From Candidatus Centipeda massiliensis (lineage in GTDB: Bacteria > Bacillota > Negativicutes > Selenomonadales > Selenomonadaceae), in the NCBI RefSeq assembly GCF_900290285.1, contig NZ_LT985754.1:1023080-1087079 (forward strand): a stretch of DNA of 64,000 bases, read 5' to 3'. The notes beneath the pieces were generated by a model. That model was not told the origin of the DNA. It saw nothing but the letters and a program-made list of their open reading frames with translations, and searched no databases. The stretch's first letter is position 1. Each line of letters opens with the position of its first letter. Made by a program: the position numbers and the translations under genes. Positions 42,676 to 51,880 of this stretch are shown here, piece after piece.

Positions 42676-44025
42676 ATGGGCGAATCGACGATGAAACGAA
42701 AGCTGAAGCACCGACACCTTCAGTTCATCTCTCTTGGTGGTGTCATAGGGAGTGGATACTTCCTTGGGACGGGCTATGTGCTTGAGCAGGCGGGGCCCGC
42801 CGCGATGATTTCCTATCTTTTTGGCGGCGTGATCGTGCTTGCGGTCATGCTCTGCCTCGCCGAGCTTGCGGTGGAAAAACCGCTCTCGGGTTCGTTTGTC
42901 GTCTACGCGCGCGAGAATATCTCTGCGACGTGGGCATGTGGGGTCGGCTGGTCATATTGGGTGACGTGGGTCTCCTACGTACCCTCGGAGATGATTGCCG
43001 CCGGCATCATCATGAACGGTTTTTTCCCAGAGATTGGGACGATCTGGTGGGCGGTGTTCTTTGGCCTCATCGTTACCATCCTCAATCTGTTTCGTGTCGA
43101 TAAATTTGGCGAGAGTGAGTTCTGGCTCTCTCTCGTCAAGGTCACGGCACTCGTGGCCTTCAGTGTGGTTGCACTTCTGATCTGCCTTGGTCTCATCGGT
43201 GGGGACGGCTACATCGGGACGCGCATCCTGCTTGGCAGCGGGGGCTTTGCACCAAATGGGTACAGTGCCATAGCACTCACGATGGTCATTATCCTCGTCA
43301 ACTTCCAGGGGACGGAGATCATCGGACTCGCGGCGGGGGAGACGGCCGATCCAGCGCGCAGCATCCCAACGGCTGTGCGTAATGTGACATGGCGCATCAT
43401 CGCGCTCTACATCGTGCCCATCACCCTGCTGATCTCGATTCTTCCGTGGGATCACGCCTCGCTTGAGGAGAGTGTTTTCGCGGCGGCACTTGCCGAGCAC
43501 GGATTTACCGAGCTTGCTGCACTCTTCTCTCTCGTTGTACTGACAGCGGCGATCTCCTGCTCGAACTCCGGACTCTACGGCGCGGCGCGCACCGTGCACG
43601 CGCTTGCAACGATGGGCATGGCACCGCGTATGCTTGAGGGGCTCAGTAAACAGGGCGTTCCATCGCGTGCAATCTATGCGTCGATTATCTTCTGTTGGGG
43701 GGTCATCGGCATCTATGCGATGAATCCGGACGGGGCACTCTATACCTATCTGCTCGCACTCTCGGGCTTTTCGGGTGCAATGGCGTGGATCTCGATCTGC
43801 TGGAGTCAGTATCGGCGGCGGCGCAAACTGGAGGCGGAGGACGCCGTTTCGCTCCTGCGCTACCGTATGCCGCTGTTCCCCTATGTGACCCTCTTTGGAA
43901 TCTGGGCACAGGTCTTCTGCCTCATCTTCATGATTTTCGTGCCGGAACTGCGCATTGCACTCTATTTTGGTGTTCCCGTGCTTGTCGTTCCCATGATTCT
44001 CTATCGTTTCTTGCGGCACAGATAA
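42676..44025 (+). CDS. AAT-family amino acid permease
   Basis: APC-superfamily transporter of 449 residues with 12 helices: [35 protein letters not shown] in the first two helices is typical of the AAT family (GabP, AnsP, LysP relatives), followed by [25 protein letters not shown]. The substrate cannot be assigned. The ribosome binding site is poor for ATG 42676; ATG 42691 is an alternative. The next gene's promoter lies within its last codons. Confidence 0.87.
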   Translation: MGESTMKRKLKHRHLQFISLGGVIGSGYFLGTGYVLEQAGPAAMISYLFGGVIVLAVMLCLAELAVEKPLSGSFVVYARENISATWACGVGWSYWVTWVSYVPSEMIAAGIIMNGFFPEIGTIWWAVFFGLIVTILNLFRVDKFGESEFWLSLVKVTALVAFSVVALLICLGLIGGDGYIGTRILLGSGGFAPNGYSAIALTMVIILVNFQGTEIIGLAAGETADPARSIPTAVRNVTWRIIALYIVPITLLISILPWDHASLEESVFAAALAEHGFTELAALFSLVVLTAAISCSNSGLYGAARTVHALATMGMAPRMLEGLSKQGVPSRAIYASIIFCWGVIGIYAMNPDGALYTYLLALSGFSGAMAWISICWSQYRRRRKLEAEDAVSLLRYRMPLFPYVTLFGIWAQVFCLIFMIFVPELRIALYFGVPVLVVPMILYRFLRHR

Positions 44026-44039
44026 ATGCGTGTTATAAT
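44011..44039 (+). promoter_or_regulatory. Promoter of the FIST chemoreceptor gene
   Basis: TTGCGG (44011-44016), a 17-nt spacer and TATAAT (44034-44039) with a TGn extension; the -35 box is inside the permease gene. Confidence 0.7.
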
Positions 44040-44075
44040 TTCATTAAGAACCTTTACAGATGGGGAGGAAAATAT

Positions 44076-46178
44076 ATGTTCGGACTGTTTGGGAATAAGG
44101 AAAAGAAAGAGGTCTCGCTTGCAGATCGGATCAGTGCGAAACCCCTTGCGGCGGAGATACCTATGCGTGAGGAGCCGGCGAAAGTACGCGCACCGTTTGC
44201 AAACCTCGGCACCGTAGGGGGCGGGGATATGAAGTCGGCCTATCTTTCGCGCAGCGAACTGACGGCGGAGCGGCTGCGCGAACTTTACGATGTACCGGGC
44301 GGCCCCGCTATTGTGCTCGGCTTTATCTCGGCGGATCTCGCGATGGACGATGTCGCGCGTGCGGTGCAGTCCGCCTCTCCGCCGGATATGAAGCTCCTGC
44401 TCATGACGACCTGCGGCGAGCTGACGCATACACCGGGGACGCGTTCCTATTATATGGAGGCGGGAGATGGACGTGCAAAGGTGCTCCTGCAGGTATTCAG
44501 CAAGCGCATGATCGCCGAGACATATATGATGACGCTGCCCCTGCACAACGAGGATATGCGGCGCGGTGAGGCGACGCTCACGCCGGCACAGCGTGTGGAA
44601 AAGATCGCTGCCGATGTGCGGGCCGAGCGCATCCCGTTTCCTGTGCGCTTTGACGATACCTTTGCCTTTGTCTACGTGGACGGCGTGAGCGCGTGCGAGT
44701 CCTTTGTCCTGCGCGCCCTTTACGAGGCAGAGAGTCTGCCCTGCCCCTACATCGGTGGCTCTGCAGGCGGCACGCTTGACTTCTCCCACACCTACATCTA
44801 CAACGGCAAGCAGGTGCTTGAGAATCACGCTGTCGTTCTCGTTGTAAAACTCGCTGCTGACTATCGTTACTCCGTGTTCAAGACACAGGCGGCTGAGGAG
44901 ACGGGAAAGCGTTGGACCGTCATCGGATCGGATGCGACGTTCCGTACGGTGGATACCGTCGCCGATGCCGCAGGTCGTCCGGTCGCACTTGCAGATGCAC
45001 TGATGGCAGAGCTGCACGTATCAGATGTCGCGGCACTCACGGATGCGCTCGCGGACTATACCTTTGCGACACACATCGGCAATCAGTTCTATATCCGCTC
45101 GCTGCAGCGCATTGATACCGATACGAAACGCATGCACTTCTTCTGTGATATCACGGCGGGCGAGGAACTGCATCTCATGCGCCGTGCGCGCTTCATCGAG
45201 ACGCTGAAGGCGGACTACACGGGCTTCTCGAAGGGAAAGCCCACGCCCATCGGCGTGGTGATGAACGACTGCATTCTGCGCCGCCTCACCTTCGCGGGGG
45301 AACTTGCGGGTGCCGATCTCTTTGATGGCATACCGGTCGCCGGGTACTCGGCACTTGGTGAGATTGCGGGCATGCACATCAACGAGACGCTGACGGCAAT
45401 CTTCTTCTATCAGATCTCCGGCGGATCGTTCTACGATGGCTATATGGATCGCTTCCCCTCCGTCTACGCACTCTGTCAGAAATCCTTTCTGGAACACGAT
45501 ATTGCGCGTCTGCAGATCATCGACAAACTCAAGGATGGCATCATGGGTGAGTTCAATGCCTACCGCAGTGAGATGTCCGGGATGGCGGGAGCAATGGCGC
45601 GCATCGGCGAGAGTGCCGAGAGTGTTTCGGGGCTGATCGACAAACTGAGCGGCGGTCTTGGCGGACAAGGCGATATGACCAAGGAACTGCTGGGGCGCAA
45701 TGCAGAGATCACGCCGATGCTCGAACGCCTCACGGCGAGCACAAAGAAGATCGAGCAGGTCATGAACATGATCACGGAGATCTCGGCACAGATCAACCTT
45801 CTCGCACTGAATGCCGCGATCGAGGCGGCGCGTGCGGGGGAGATGGGGCGTGGGTTCGCCGTCGTCGCGGGCGAGGTACGCAAGCTCTCCGAGAACACGC
45901 GCGAGCGTCTGGAGGCATCCGATGAGGCCATCAGTGAGCTTCTGCGTGACGTGCAGGAGATCGACAAGATGCTTGCGACGAATCAGGCATTTGAGGATCA
46001 GATAGAGAACTACGAGCATGGCTTTGACAATCGGATCGAGGAGCTGAAGAAAAGTTTGGACGACGGACTCCGTGCGATTCGTCGTTCCACTGCATCCATC
46101 GACAATGTCGCGGAACTGAGTGCACGTCTCAGCCATCGCTTCGACGAACTTGACGAAGTGCTCAAGTCGATTCGATGA
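44076..46178 (+). CDS. Soluble FIST-domain methyl-accepting chemoreceptor
   Basis: Protein of 700 residues with no membrane segments. Residues about 60-390 match FIST_N and FIST_C sensory domains ([59 protein letters not shown] further on). A C-terminal signalling hairpin (about 520-690) has the tip sequence [21 protein letters not shown] near residue 571 and [20 protein letters not shown] domains are thought to bind small ligands such as amino acids. Cytoplasmic location suggests sensing of an internal metabolite. The frame extends far upstream to 43695, but GGGGAGGA places the start at ATG 44076. Confidence 0.9.
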   Translation: MFGLFGNKEKKEVSLADRISAKPLAAEIPMREEPAKVRAPFANLGTVGGGDMKSAYLSRSELTAERLRELYDVPGGPAIVLGFISADLAMDDVARAVQSASPPDMKLLLMTTCGELTHTPGTRSYYMEAGDGRAKVLLQVFSKRMIAETYMMTLPLHNEDMRRGEATLTPAQRVEKIAADVRAERIPFPVRFDDTFAFVYVDGVSACESFVLRALYEAESLPCPYIGGSAGGTLDFSHTYIYNGKQVLENHAVVLVVKLAADYRYSVFKTQAAEETGKRWTVIGSDATFRTVDTVADAAGRPVALADALMAELHVSDVAALTDALADYTFATHIGNQFYIRSLQRIDTDTKRMHFFCDITAGEELHLMRRARFIETLKADYTGFSKGKPTPIGVVMNDCILRRLTFAGELAGADLFDGIPVAGYSALGEIAGMHINETLTAIFFYQISGGSFYDGYMDRFPSVYALCQKSFLEHDIARLQIIDKLKDGIMGEFNAYRSEMSGMAGAMARIGESAESVSGLIDKLSGGLGGQGDMTKELLGRNAEITPMLERLTASTKKIEQVMNMITEISAQINLLALNAAIEAARAGEMGRGFAVVAGEVRKLSENTRERLEASDEAISELLRDVQEIDKMLATNQAFEDQIENYEHGFDNRIEELKKSLDDGLRAIRRSTASIDNVAELSARLSHRFDELDEVLKSIR

Positions 46179-46192
46179 TAGAACCAACACGC

Positions 46193-46221
46193 AAAAAGCG
46201 CGGCAGAACGCCGCGCTTTTT
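46193..46221 (+). terminator. Terminator after the chemoreceptor
   Basis: AAAAAGCGCGGC, loop AGAAC, GCCGCGCTTTTT. Confidence 0.9.
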
Positions 46222-46286
46222 GCGTATCAAAATCGTATCCACTAGGAAATAAGATAGTAGTAATTCGCAGGAAATATGAATAGTGA

Positions 46287-46316
46287 TTGACGCATTCATC
46301 ACGTTTCATGTATAAT
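46287..46316 (+). promoter_or_regulatory. Promoter of leuS
   Basis: TTGACG (46287-46292), an 18-nt spacer and TATAAT (46311-46316). The leader is only about 40 nt, too short for a T-box. Confidence 0.75.
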
Positions 46317-46359
46317 GTTTTAGAGTTTAATTTAGGTGACCGGGAGGAGCACGAGTATA

Positions 46360-48834
46360 GTGGAGAGATATTGCCCGCAGGAGATCGAAGCAAAATGGCA
46401 GAAGATCTGGGAGACGGATCACAGCTGTCATACGGAAATGAACGATACAAAGCCGAAATATTACGTGCTTGAGATGTTTCCATATCCGTCTGGAAAACTC
46501 CACATGGGTCATGTCCGCAACTACTCGATTGGTGACGTGGTCGCGCGCTTTCGGACGATGGAGGGCTACAATGTCCTGCACCCGATGGGCTTTGATTCCT
46601 TCGGCATGCCCGCAGAGAACGCAGCGATCAAGAACAAAGTGCATCCTGCAAAGTGGACATATTCGAACATTGAGAATATGGAGCGTCAGCAGCGCGCACT
46701 CGGACTGGCATACGACTGGGAGCGGGAGGTCATCACCTGCCGCGAGGACTACTATCGTTGGACACAGTGGCTGTTTGAACTCTTTTACAAAAAGGGTCTG
46801 GCATACAAGAAGGCGGCATCTGTCAACTGGTGCGACACCTGCGGTACAGTACTTGCAAACGAGCAGGTCGAGGACGGCAAATGCTGGCGCTGCAAGTCTG
46901 AGGTGCATAAGAAAAACCTTGCACAGTGGTTCTTCAAGATCACGGACTACGCCGACGAACTTCTTGCCGATCTGGGTCAGCTTCCCGGCTGGCCCGAGCG
47001 CGTCAAGACCATGCAGGAGAACTGGATCGGGCGAAGCGAGGGACTTGAGTTCCGCCTGCCTGCACCTGCGCTTGAGACGGAGATCCCCGTCTACACGACG
47101 CGTCCCGACACCGTCTTTGGCATGACCTTTGTCGCGCTCGCACCCGAGCATCCGCTTGTTGAAAAGATCTGCGCAGTCAGCGATAAGGCGGACGAGATCC
47201 GCGCATTCTGCGCGCGCGTGAAGAAGCAGTCCGATATTGAGCGCGCTTCGAGTGAGTCGGAGAAGGAGGGCATCTTCACAGGACTCTGCTGCACAAACCC
47301 GTTCAACGGAGAGCAGATCGAGATCTGGATCACGAACTATGTCCTCTTCGAGTACGGCACAGGTGCAGTCATGGCGGTGCCGTCCGAGGATCAGCGCGAC
47401 TGGCTGTTCGCAACGAAATACGGCATCCGCAAGATCCTCACGATTCGCCCGCCCGAGGGCGAGCTGCATCTGGAGGATATGACGGCAGCCTACGTCGAGA
47501 AGGAAGGCTTCCTCATTAACTCAGGCAAGTTCACAGGGCTGGAGATGCACGCCGCAATGCGTGCGATCATGGACGAGGCGGAGGCGCAGGGCTTTGGCAA
47601 GCGCCGCGTCAACTACCGTCTGCGCGACTGGCTCATCTCGCGTCAGCGCTATTGGGGTGCGCCTATTCCCATCATCAACTGTGAGAAATGCGGCGAGGTG
47701 CTTGTACCGGAGGAAGACCTTCCCGTACGTCTGCCCGAGGATGTGTCCTTCGAGCAGGGAGCTGTGTCGCCGCTGTCGAGCAGCGAACACTTCCTGCACT
47801 GCACCTGTCCGAAGTGCGGCGGTGCGGCGGTGCGCGAGACAGATACGATGGACACCTTTATCTGCTCCTCGTGGTATTACTATCGCTACGCCGATCCGAA
47901 GAATACAGAGCGCCCGTTTGATCGAGATAAAGTAAACTACTGGGCTCCCGTCGATCAGTACATCGGCGGAATCGAGCACGCGATCCTGCACCTCCTCTAT
48001 GCACGCTTTTTTACAAAAGTGCTGCGCGACGCGGGGATGCTGGACTTCGACGAGCCGTTCACGAACCTCCTCACACAGGGCATGGTCATCAAGGACGGCG
48101 CGAAGATGTCAAAGTCGCTCGGCAACGTCGTCTCGCCCGAGGAGATCATAGAGAAGTACGGCGCAGATACGGCGCGCCTCTTTATCCTCTTCGCCGCGCC
48201 CGTGGAGCGTGATCTGGATTGGAGCGATCAGGGCGTCGAGGGGGCGTTCCGCTTCCTGAACCGCGTCTGGCGGATTCTCCTTTCGTTTGAGACGGTGATC
48301 AAGAGTGCCCCCGAGCAGTATGATCCCGCGACACTCACGCCGGAGGAGAGCGAGCTGCGCCGCATCCTGCACGTCACAACGAAAAAGGTCACGGAGGATG
48401 TGCGTGACCGCTTCATGTTCAATACGGCAATCTCCTCCATCATGGAGCTGGTCAATGCGTTTTACGCATTTCAAGAGAAAGAACTCAGCGCTGCGTTGGC
48501 GCGTGAAACGGCGAGCGCCCTGCTGCGCATGCTTGCGCCGTTTGCGCCGCACATCACGGAGGAACTCTGGGCGCGCCTCTTTACGGGGAGCGTGCACGCA
48601 CAGAAGTGGCCGGCATACGATGCCGCCGCCCTTGTGCAGGATGAGATCGAAGTGGTTTTGCAGATCAACGGGAAGGTGCGCGACCGCGTGAAGATCGCCG
48701 CTGATCTGGACAGGGAGGCGATGGAGCGGCTCGTGACCGAACTGCCGCGCGCAAAGGAACTCACGGAGGGGAAAACAATCGTGAAGGTCGTATGCGTTCC
48801 CGGCAAGCTCGTCAATATTGTAGTTAAAGGATAA
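46360..48834 (+). CDS. leuS: Leucyl-tRNA synthetase
   Basis: Class I synthetase of 824 residues charging tRNA-Leu. Visible features: the HIGH-type motif in [11 protein letters not shown] (about residue 48), the zinc-binding-type CDTCGTVL and CWRCKSEV, the editing domain ([33 protein letters not shown]), and the KMSKS loop in [10 protein letters not shown] (about residue 582), then the anticodon-binding and C-terminal VNIVVKG parts. GTG 46360, 10 nt after GGGAGGAG, gives a normal N terminus ([13 protein letters not shown]); the frame opens at 46336. The HD-GYP gene follows after 42 nt. Confidence 0.97.
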   Translation: MERYCPQEIEAKWQKIWETDHSCHTEMNDTKPKYYVLEMFPYPSGKLHMGHVRNYSIGDVVARFRTMEGYNVLHPMGFDSFGMPAENAAIKNKVHPAKWTYSNIENMERQQRALGLAYDWEREVITCREDYYRWTQWLFELFYKKGLAYKKAASVNWCDTCGTVLANEQVEDGKCWRCKSEVHKKNLAQWFFKITDYADELLADLGQLPGWPERVKTMQENWIGRSEGLEFRLPAPALETEIPVYTTRPDTVFGMTFVALAPEHPLVEKICAVSDKADEIRAFCARVKKQSDIERASSESEKEGIFTGLCCTNPFNGEQIEIWITNYVLFEYGTGAVMAVPSEDQRDWLFATKYGIRKILTIRPPEGELHLEDMTAAYVEKEGFLINSGKFTGLEMHAAMRAIMDEAEAQGFGKRRVNYRLRDWLISRQRYWGAPIPIINCEKCGEVLVPEEDLPVRLPEDVSFEQGAVSPLSSSEHFLHCTCPKCGGAAVRETDTMDTFICSSWYYYRYADPKNTERPFDRDKVNYWAPVDQYIGGIEHAILHLLYARFFTKVLRDAGMLDFDEPFTNLLTQGMVIKDGAKMSKSLGNVVSPEEIIEKYGADTARLFILFAAPVERDLDWSDQGVEGAFRFLNRVWRILLSFETVIKSAPEQYDPATLTPEESELRRILHVTTKKVTEDVRDRFMFNTAISSIMELVNAFYAFQEKELSAALARETASALLRMLAPFAPHITEELWARLFTGSVHAQKWPAYDAAALVQDEIEVVLQINGKVRDRVKIAADLDREAMERLVTELPRAKELTEGKTIVKVVCVPGKLVNIVVKG

Positions 48835-48876
48835 CAAGAGTACTCTATTCAAGGAAGAAAAGGGAGAGAAACAATC

Positions 48877-50031
48877 ATGTTAAAAGCGTTTGCTGTCCGC
48901 AGCCTACTGCCGGAAATGCTCATCGGCCGTACGGTTTACGACGGAGATACCGAAGTCGTTCTCGTAGAGGGCGGCACTGTTTTGGATCGGGCAACGATCA
49001 AAATCCTCAAAGAAAAGGGGATTGCGTCTGTCTACGTCGATGAGGACAGTATTCTTGCTGCTGTAGAGAAGGAAAAGGCGTCGAAAGAGGGTGCGCCAAA
49101 GGCAGCCGCCTTTAAGGGAACCGTGGCGCCCGAGCGGGATGTAAAGCTCGATGAAAAATACGAAGAGGACTACCGCTACGTCTACGGCGAGATGGAGAAA
49201 CTCTTTCAGGAGGCGGCAGTCACCGGCAAACTCAACATGGATATCCTGCAGCCCGTCATGGCGAGTGGTCGTCTGCGCGACCTCTACAGGGAGGGGGCAA
49301 CGGCAGTCTCCATGATCTACACGATGAATCAAGAGGGCGACTACAACCTCCATCACTGCGTTCACCTCGCGATTCTCGGCGGACTCATGGCAAAGTGGAT
49401 GGGACTCACGGGCATCGACCGCCAGAACCTCGTGCTCGCGGGACTCTTCCTCGACATCGGCAAGCAGTTCATCGACAAGGAGCTGCTTGAGAAGAAGGGA
49501 CGCCTTACGGAGGAAGAGTTCGACATCCTCAAGAACCACGTCGTCGACAGCTTCAAGCTGCTTGAGAGCAGCGAACTCTCGGGGCGTGCCGATCTCATGA
49601 ACGGCGTCATTCAGCACCACGAACGCAACGACGGCTCGGGCTACCCGTCCGGACTTGAGGCGGATCGGATCAGCACGTTCGGCAAGGTGCTCGCTGTGCT
49701 GGACAGCTATGACGCTATGGCATCCAGCCGTACTTATGCAGAGAAGCGTTCCCCGTTTGAAGTGTTCAAAATCCTCTACGCCGACGTACTGGATGGCAAA
49801 CTGGACTCGGAATACGCCGTACTCTTTATGCGTAAGCTCAATGCCGCACTCAACGGCTGCTGGCTGCGCCTCTCAGACGGCACGGCGGGACGCATCGTCT
49901 ACATCGACGAGTCGCGCGTCACGGCAATGCCCGTCGTGCAGCTCGTGGACGGCGGCTTTATCGACCTCAATACCGTGAAGGACATCACCGTCGTCGAGAT
50001 CATGACGGCGGCAGATGTCAGCAAACTCTAA
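48877..50031 (+). CDS. HD-GYP-like protein with altered HD motif
   Basis: Protein of 384 residues: an N-terminal DUF3391-like segment (about 1-70), a linker and an HD-GYP domain (about 125-330) with HHCVHLAILGGLMAKWMGL, KNHVVDSFKLL, IQHHERNDGSGYPSGL and DSYDAMASSRTY. HD-GYP enzymes hydrolyse c-di-GMP. The defining His-Asp pair is changed: FLDIGK at residues 191-196 has Leu192 in place of histidine, which may reduce or abolish activity or alter metal binding. The C-terminal tail (GTAGRIVYIDESRVTAMPVVQL) resembles a PilZ-like or beta domain. Cotranscribed with leuS by spacing. Confidence 0.85.
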   Translation: MLKAFAVRSLLPEMLIGRTVYDGDTEVVLVEGGTVLDRATIKILKEKGIASVYVDEDSILAAVEKEKASKEGAPKAAAFKGTVAPERDVKLDEKYEEDYRYVYGEMEKLFQEAAVTGKLNMDILQPVMASGRLRDLYREGATAVSMIYTMNQEGDYNLHHCVHLAILGGLMAKWMGLTGIDRQNLVLAGLFLDIGKQFIDKELLEKKGRLTEEEFDILKNHVVDSFKLLESSELSGRADLMNGVIQHHERNDGSGYPSGLEADRISTFGKVLAVLDSYDAMASSRTYAEKRSPFEVFKILYADVLDGKLDSEYAVLFMRKLNAALNGCWLRLSDGTAGRIVYIDESRVTAMPVVQLVDGGFIDLNTVKDITVVEIMTAADVSKL

Positions 50032-50060
50032 ACGAATCATCATTGCGCATCACTGATAAG

Positions 50061-50093
50061 GAAGCCGTTCGATATGGACGGCTTCTTTCATTT
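50061..50093 (+). terminator. Terminator after the HD-GYP-like gene
   Basis: GAAGCCGT pairs with ACGGCTTC, followed by TTTCATTT. Confidence 0.7.
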
Positions 50094-50123
50094 GACGTCA
50101 CAGCCTGAAAACTTTATAATTAA

Positions 50124-50229
50124 GGGAGCAATGATAAAATCGACACAGGCATCATAACACATCTTCTTATCCGTACTTCGGCGGAACAATCTACGCCAAT
50201 CTGGCAGCCTTTATTTTATCAGTATTTCC
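50124..50229. repeat. Dispersed MITE-like repeat, internally deleted copy C (106 bp)
   Basis: The left end GGGAGCAATGATAAAATC and the right end TTTATTTTATCAGTATTTCC match copies A and B, but the central hairpin block is missing, so the sequence passes directly from CTTCGGCGGA to ATCTACGCCAATCTGGCAG. No clean flanking duplication is seen. Nothing else is visible between the terminator and the rpn gene. Confidence 0.65.
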
Positions 50230-50272
50230 CAAAGAGAAAAATTGAAACAGAAAGGAAATAGAGGTGATCGCA

Positions 50273-51250
50273 ATGAATGACGCGGAAAGATTCAATCCAA
50301 TGAACGATGTGGCGTTTAAGTTTATATTCGGTAAGGAAGAACGCAAACAGATTACCATCGATTTCCTCAACACTGTCCTGCACAAATCCCTCGCGCATGA
50401 AATTAGGGACATCACATTTCGTCAGACAGAGATGATACCAGACGGAGACGAGGGAAAGATGTCGCGTCTGGATATCGCCTGTGAACTGGATACGGGAGAA
50501 CTCGTAGACGTAGAGGTGCAGGTCATCAACTTCAACAATATGCAGCGGCGCACACTTTTTTACTGGGCGCGGCTGTATCTGCTTTCGCTGACGCGCGGCG
50601 AGGGGTATAATCTTTTGCGACCTGCAATCACGATCAACCTCCTCGCATTTGAGCTGCTGCCACAGCCGGAACCCGTCGCGATGTATAGTGTCTACAACAT
50701 CGCGACCGGGGATCGGCTGAACAGCGATATGGAACTTCATTTTATTGAAATCCCAAAGTACATCAAAGCCCCGCATAAGACGATACGCGAATCATCGAAG
50801 ATGGAACGGTGGCTCGCGTACTTTGCCAACAGACTGACCAAAGAGGAAAAGGAGGAATTGGCGATGAGCGAACCTGCGATCCGAGAAGCGATACAAGCAG
50901 AGAGGATCTTTATGAGCAACCCGGACGATTACCTCCGCTACGTCAACCGGCAGATCGCGCTGATGGACTATCGTTCTGGGATGCAGGGAGCTGTAGAAGA
51001 AGGGATAAGGCGAGGGATAGCGCAAGGACGTCGTGAGGGACGCGCTGAGGGACGCGCTGAGGGACGAGCCGAGGGACGCGCTGAGGGACGCGCCGAGGGA
51101 TGCGCTGAGGGACGTCATCTAGGCATCACGCATATAGCGATGAATATGCTGCGTGCCGGAACACCGCTTGCGACAGTGTCGCAGATGGCGGAACTTCCAG
51201 AGGCGGTTGTCCGAAAAATGGCGGAGGAGCATGGAATTCAGGTTACATAG
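50273..51250 (+). CDS. rpn: Rpn-family PD-(D/E)XK nuclease
   Basis: Protein of 325 residues of the Rpn/PDDEXK transposase-like family. The N-terminal nuclease domain begins RFNPMNDVAFKFIFG and carries the catalytic pattern SRLDIACEL ... VDVEVQ (about residues 66-83). The C-terminal part (from about 198) contains a run of Arg-Glu-Gly-Arg-Ala units encoded by seven 12-bp repeats (51029-51112), then HLGITHIAMNMLRAG and a helical tail. ATG 50273, 5 nt after GAGGTGA, is preferred over GTG 50264. Rpn proteins are reported to be DNA endonucleases, with anti-phage roles in E. coli. A strong internal start lies at 50864. Confidence 0.85.
   Translation: MNDAERFNPMNDVAFKFIFGKEERKQITIDFLNTVLHKSLAHEIRDITFRQTEMIPDGDEGKMSRLDIACELDTGELVDVEVQVINFNNMQRRTLFYWARLYLLSLTRGEGYNLLRPAITINLLAFELLPQPEPVAMYSVYNIATGDRLNSDMELHFIEIPKYIKAPHKTIRESSKMERWLAYFANRLTKEEKEELAMSEPAIREAIQAERIFMSNPDDYLRYVNRQIALMDYRSGMQGAVEEGIRRGIAQGRREGRAEGRAEGRAEGRAEGRAEGCAEGRHLGITHIAMNMLRAGTPLATVSQMAELPEAVVRKMAEEHGIQVT
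50864..51250 (+). CDS. Predicted intragenic short product of rpn (RpnS-like)
   Basis: An ATG at codon 198 of rpn is preceded by a perfect GGAGG (50851-50855) with an 8-nt spacer, so a 128-residue C-terminal protein (MSEPAIREAIQAERIF and onward) can be made from inside the gene. In E. coli, short in-frame C-terminal Rpn products have been reported to block the toxicity of the full-length protein. Here production of the short form is inferred only from the ribosome binding site and from the fact that exactly this start is kept in the downstream duplicate. Confidence 0.55.
   Translation: MSEPAIREAIQAERIFMSNPDDYLRYVNRQIALMDYRSGMQGAVEEGIRRGIAQGRREGRAEGRAEGRAEGRAEGRAEGCAEGRHLGITHIAMNMLRAGTPLATVSQMAELPEAVVRKMAEEHGIQVT
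51029..51112 (+). repeat. 12-bp tandem repeat in rpn (seven units)
   Basis: Units of the CGCGCTGAGGGA type in frame, giving Arg-Ala-Glu-Gly. The duplicate gene has four units at 51439-51486, which accounts for the 36-nt size difference. Confidence 0.9.
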
Positions 51251-51273
51251 TGGAGGAAAAGGAGGAATTGGCG

Positions 51274-51624
51274 ATGAGCGAACCTGCGATCCGAGAAGCG
51301 ATGCAAGCAGAGAGGATCTTTATGAGCAACCCGGACGATTACCTCCGCTACGTCAACCGACAGATCGCGCTGATGGACTACCGCTCCGGGATGCAGGGAG
51401 CTGTAGAAGAAGGGATAAGGCGAGGGATAGCGCAAGGACGCCGTGAGGGACGAGCCGAGGGACGCGCTGAGGGATGCGCTGAGGGGCGTCATTTAGGCAT
51501 CACACATATAGCGATGAATATGCTGCGTGCCGGAACACCGCTTGCGACAGTGTCGCAGATGGCGGAACTTCCTGAGGCGGTTATCCGAAAAATGGCGGAG
51601 GAGCATGGACTTCAAGTTTCCTAA
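51274..51624 (+). CDS. Stand-alone tandem copy of the Rpn C-terminal domain
   Basis: Protein of 116 residues almost identical to the C-terminal part of the preceding Rpn protein (MSEPAIREAMQAERIFMSNPDDYLRY ... EHGLQVS), without any nuclease domain. It comes from a tandem duplication with a 410-bp offset: the sequence from 50843 is repeated from 51253. The duplication begins just upstream of the internal GGAGG (here 51261-51265), so this copy keeps its own ribosome binding site and ATG. The frame also opens at GTG 51250, overlapping the rpn stop. It could be an extra antitoxin-like gene, or a remnant. A hairpin terminator follows. Confidence 0.65.
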   Translation: MSEPAIREAMQAERIFMSNPDDYLRYVNRQIALMDYRSGMQGAVEEGIRRGIAQGRREGRAEGRAEGCAEGRHLGITHIAMNMLRAGTPLATVSQMAELPEAVIRKMAEEHGLQVS

Positions 51625-51668
51625 TTGGGAGGGGCGCCATGAGCGATCTGACCCGATAGGAAGACGGA

Positions 51669-51719
51669 GGGGCTGCTGTACGAAGTTTTTTAGCTTCGAG
51701 CAACAGCCCTTTTTATTAT
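51669..51719 (+). terminator. Terminator after the rpn duplicate
   Basis: GAGGGGCTGCTGTACGAAG pairs with CTTCGAGCAACAGCCC around a TTTTTTAG loop, then TTTTTATTATA. It is the same hairpin type as 26864-26905. Confidence 0.75.
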
Positions 51720-51791
51720 AGGGAAGAAACATACAACATTGCGTTCATATAAGAACACAGCAAATAAAATGATACAGTTCATAAGATCATA

Positions 51792-51820
51792 TTGACATGA
51801 GATGAGAGGGATAGTATAGT
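51792..51820 (+). promoter_or_regulatory. Promoter of the autotransporter gene
   Basis: TTGACA (51792-51797), a 17-nt spacer and TATAGT (51815-51820), 61 nt before the start codon. Confidence 0.7.
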
Positions 51821-51880
51821 TGGGATTATAGCACTATAGGATAGCTATAGTTGGAACGGAATGACATGGAGGGGATCATC

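Noticed and set aside
51029..51486. Regular short repeats that might suggest a CRISPR array
   Set aside because: Units are 12 bp, in frame, contiguous without spacers, and encode Arg-Ala-Glu-Gly.
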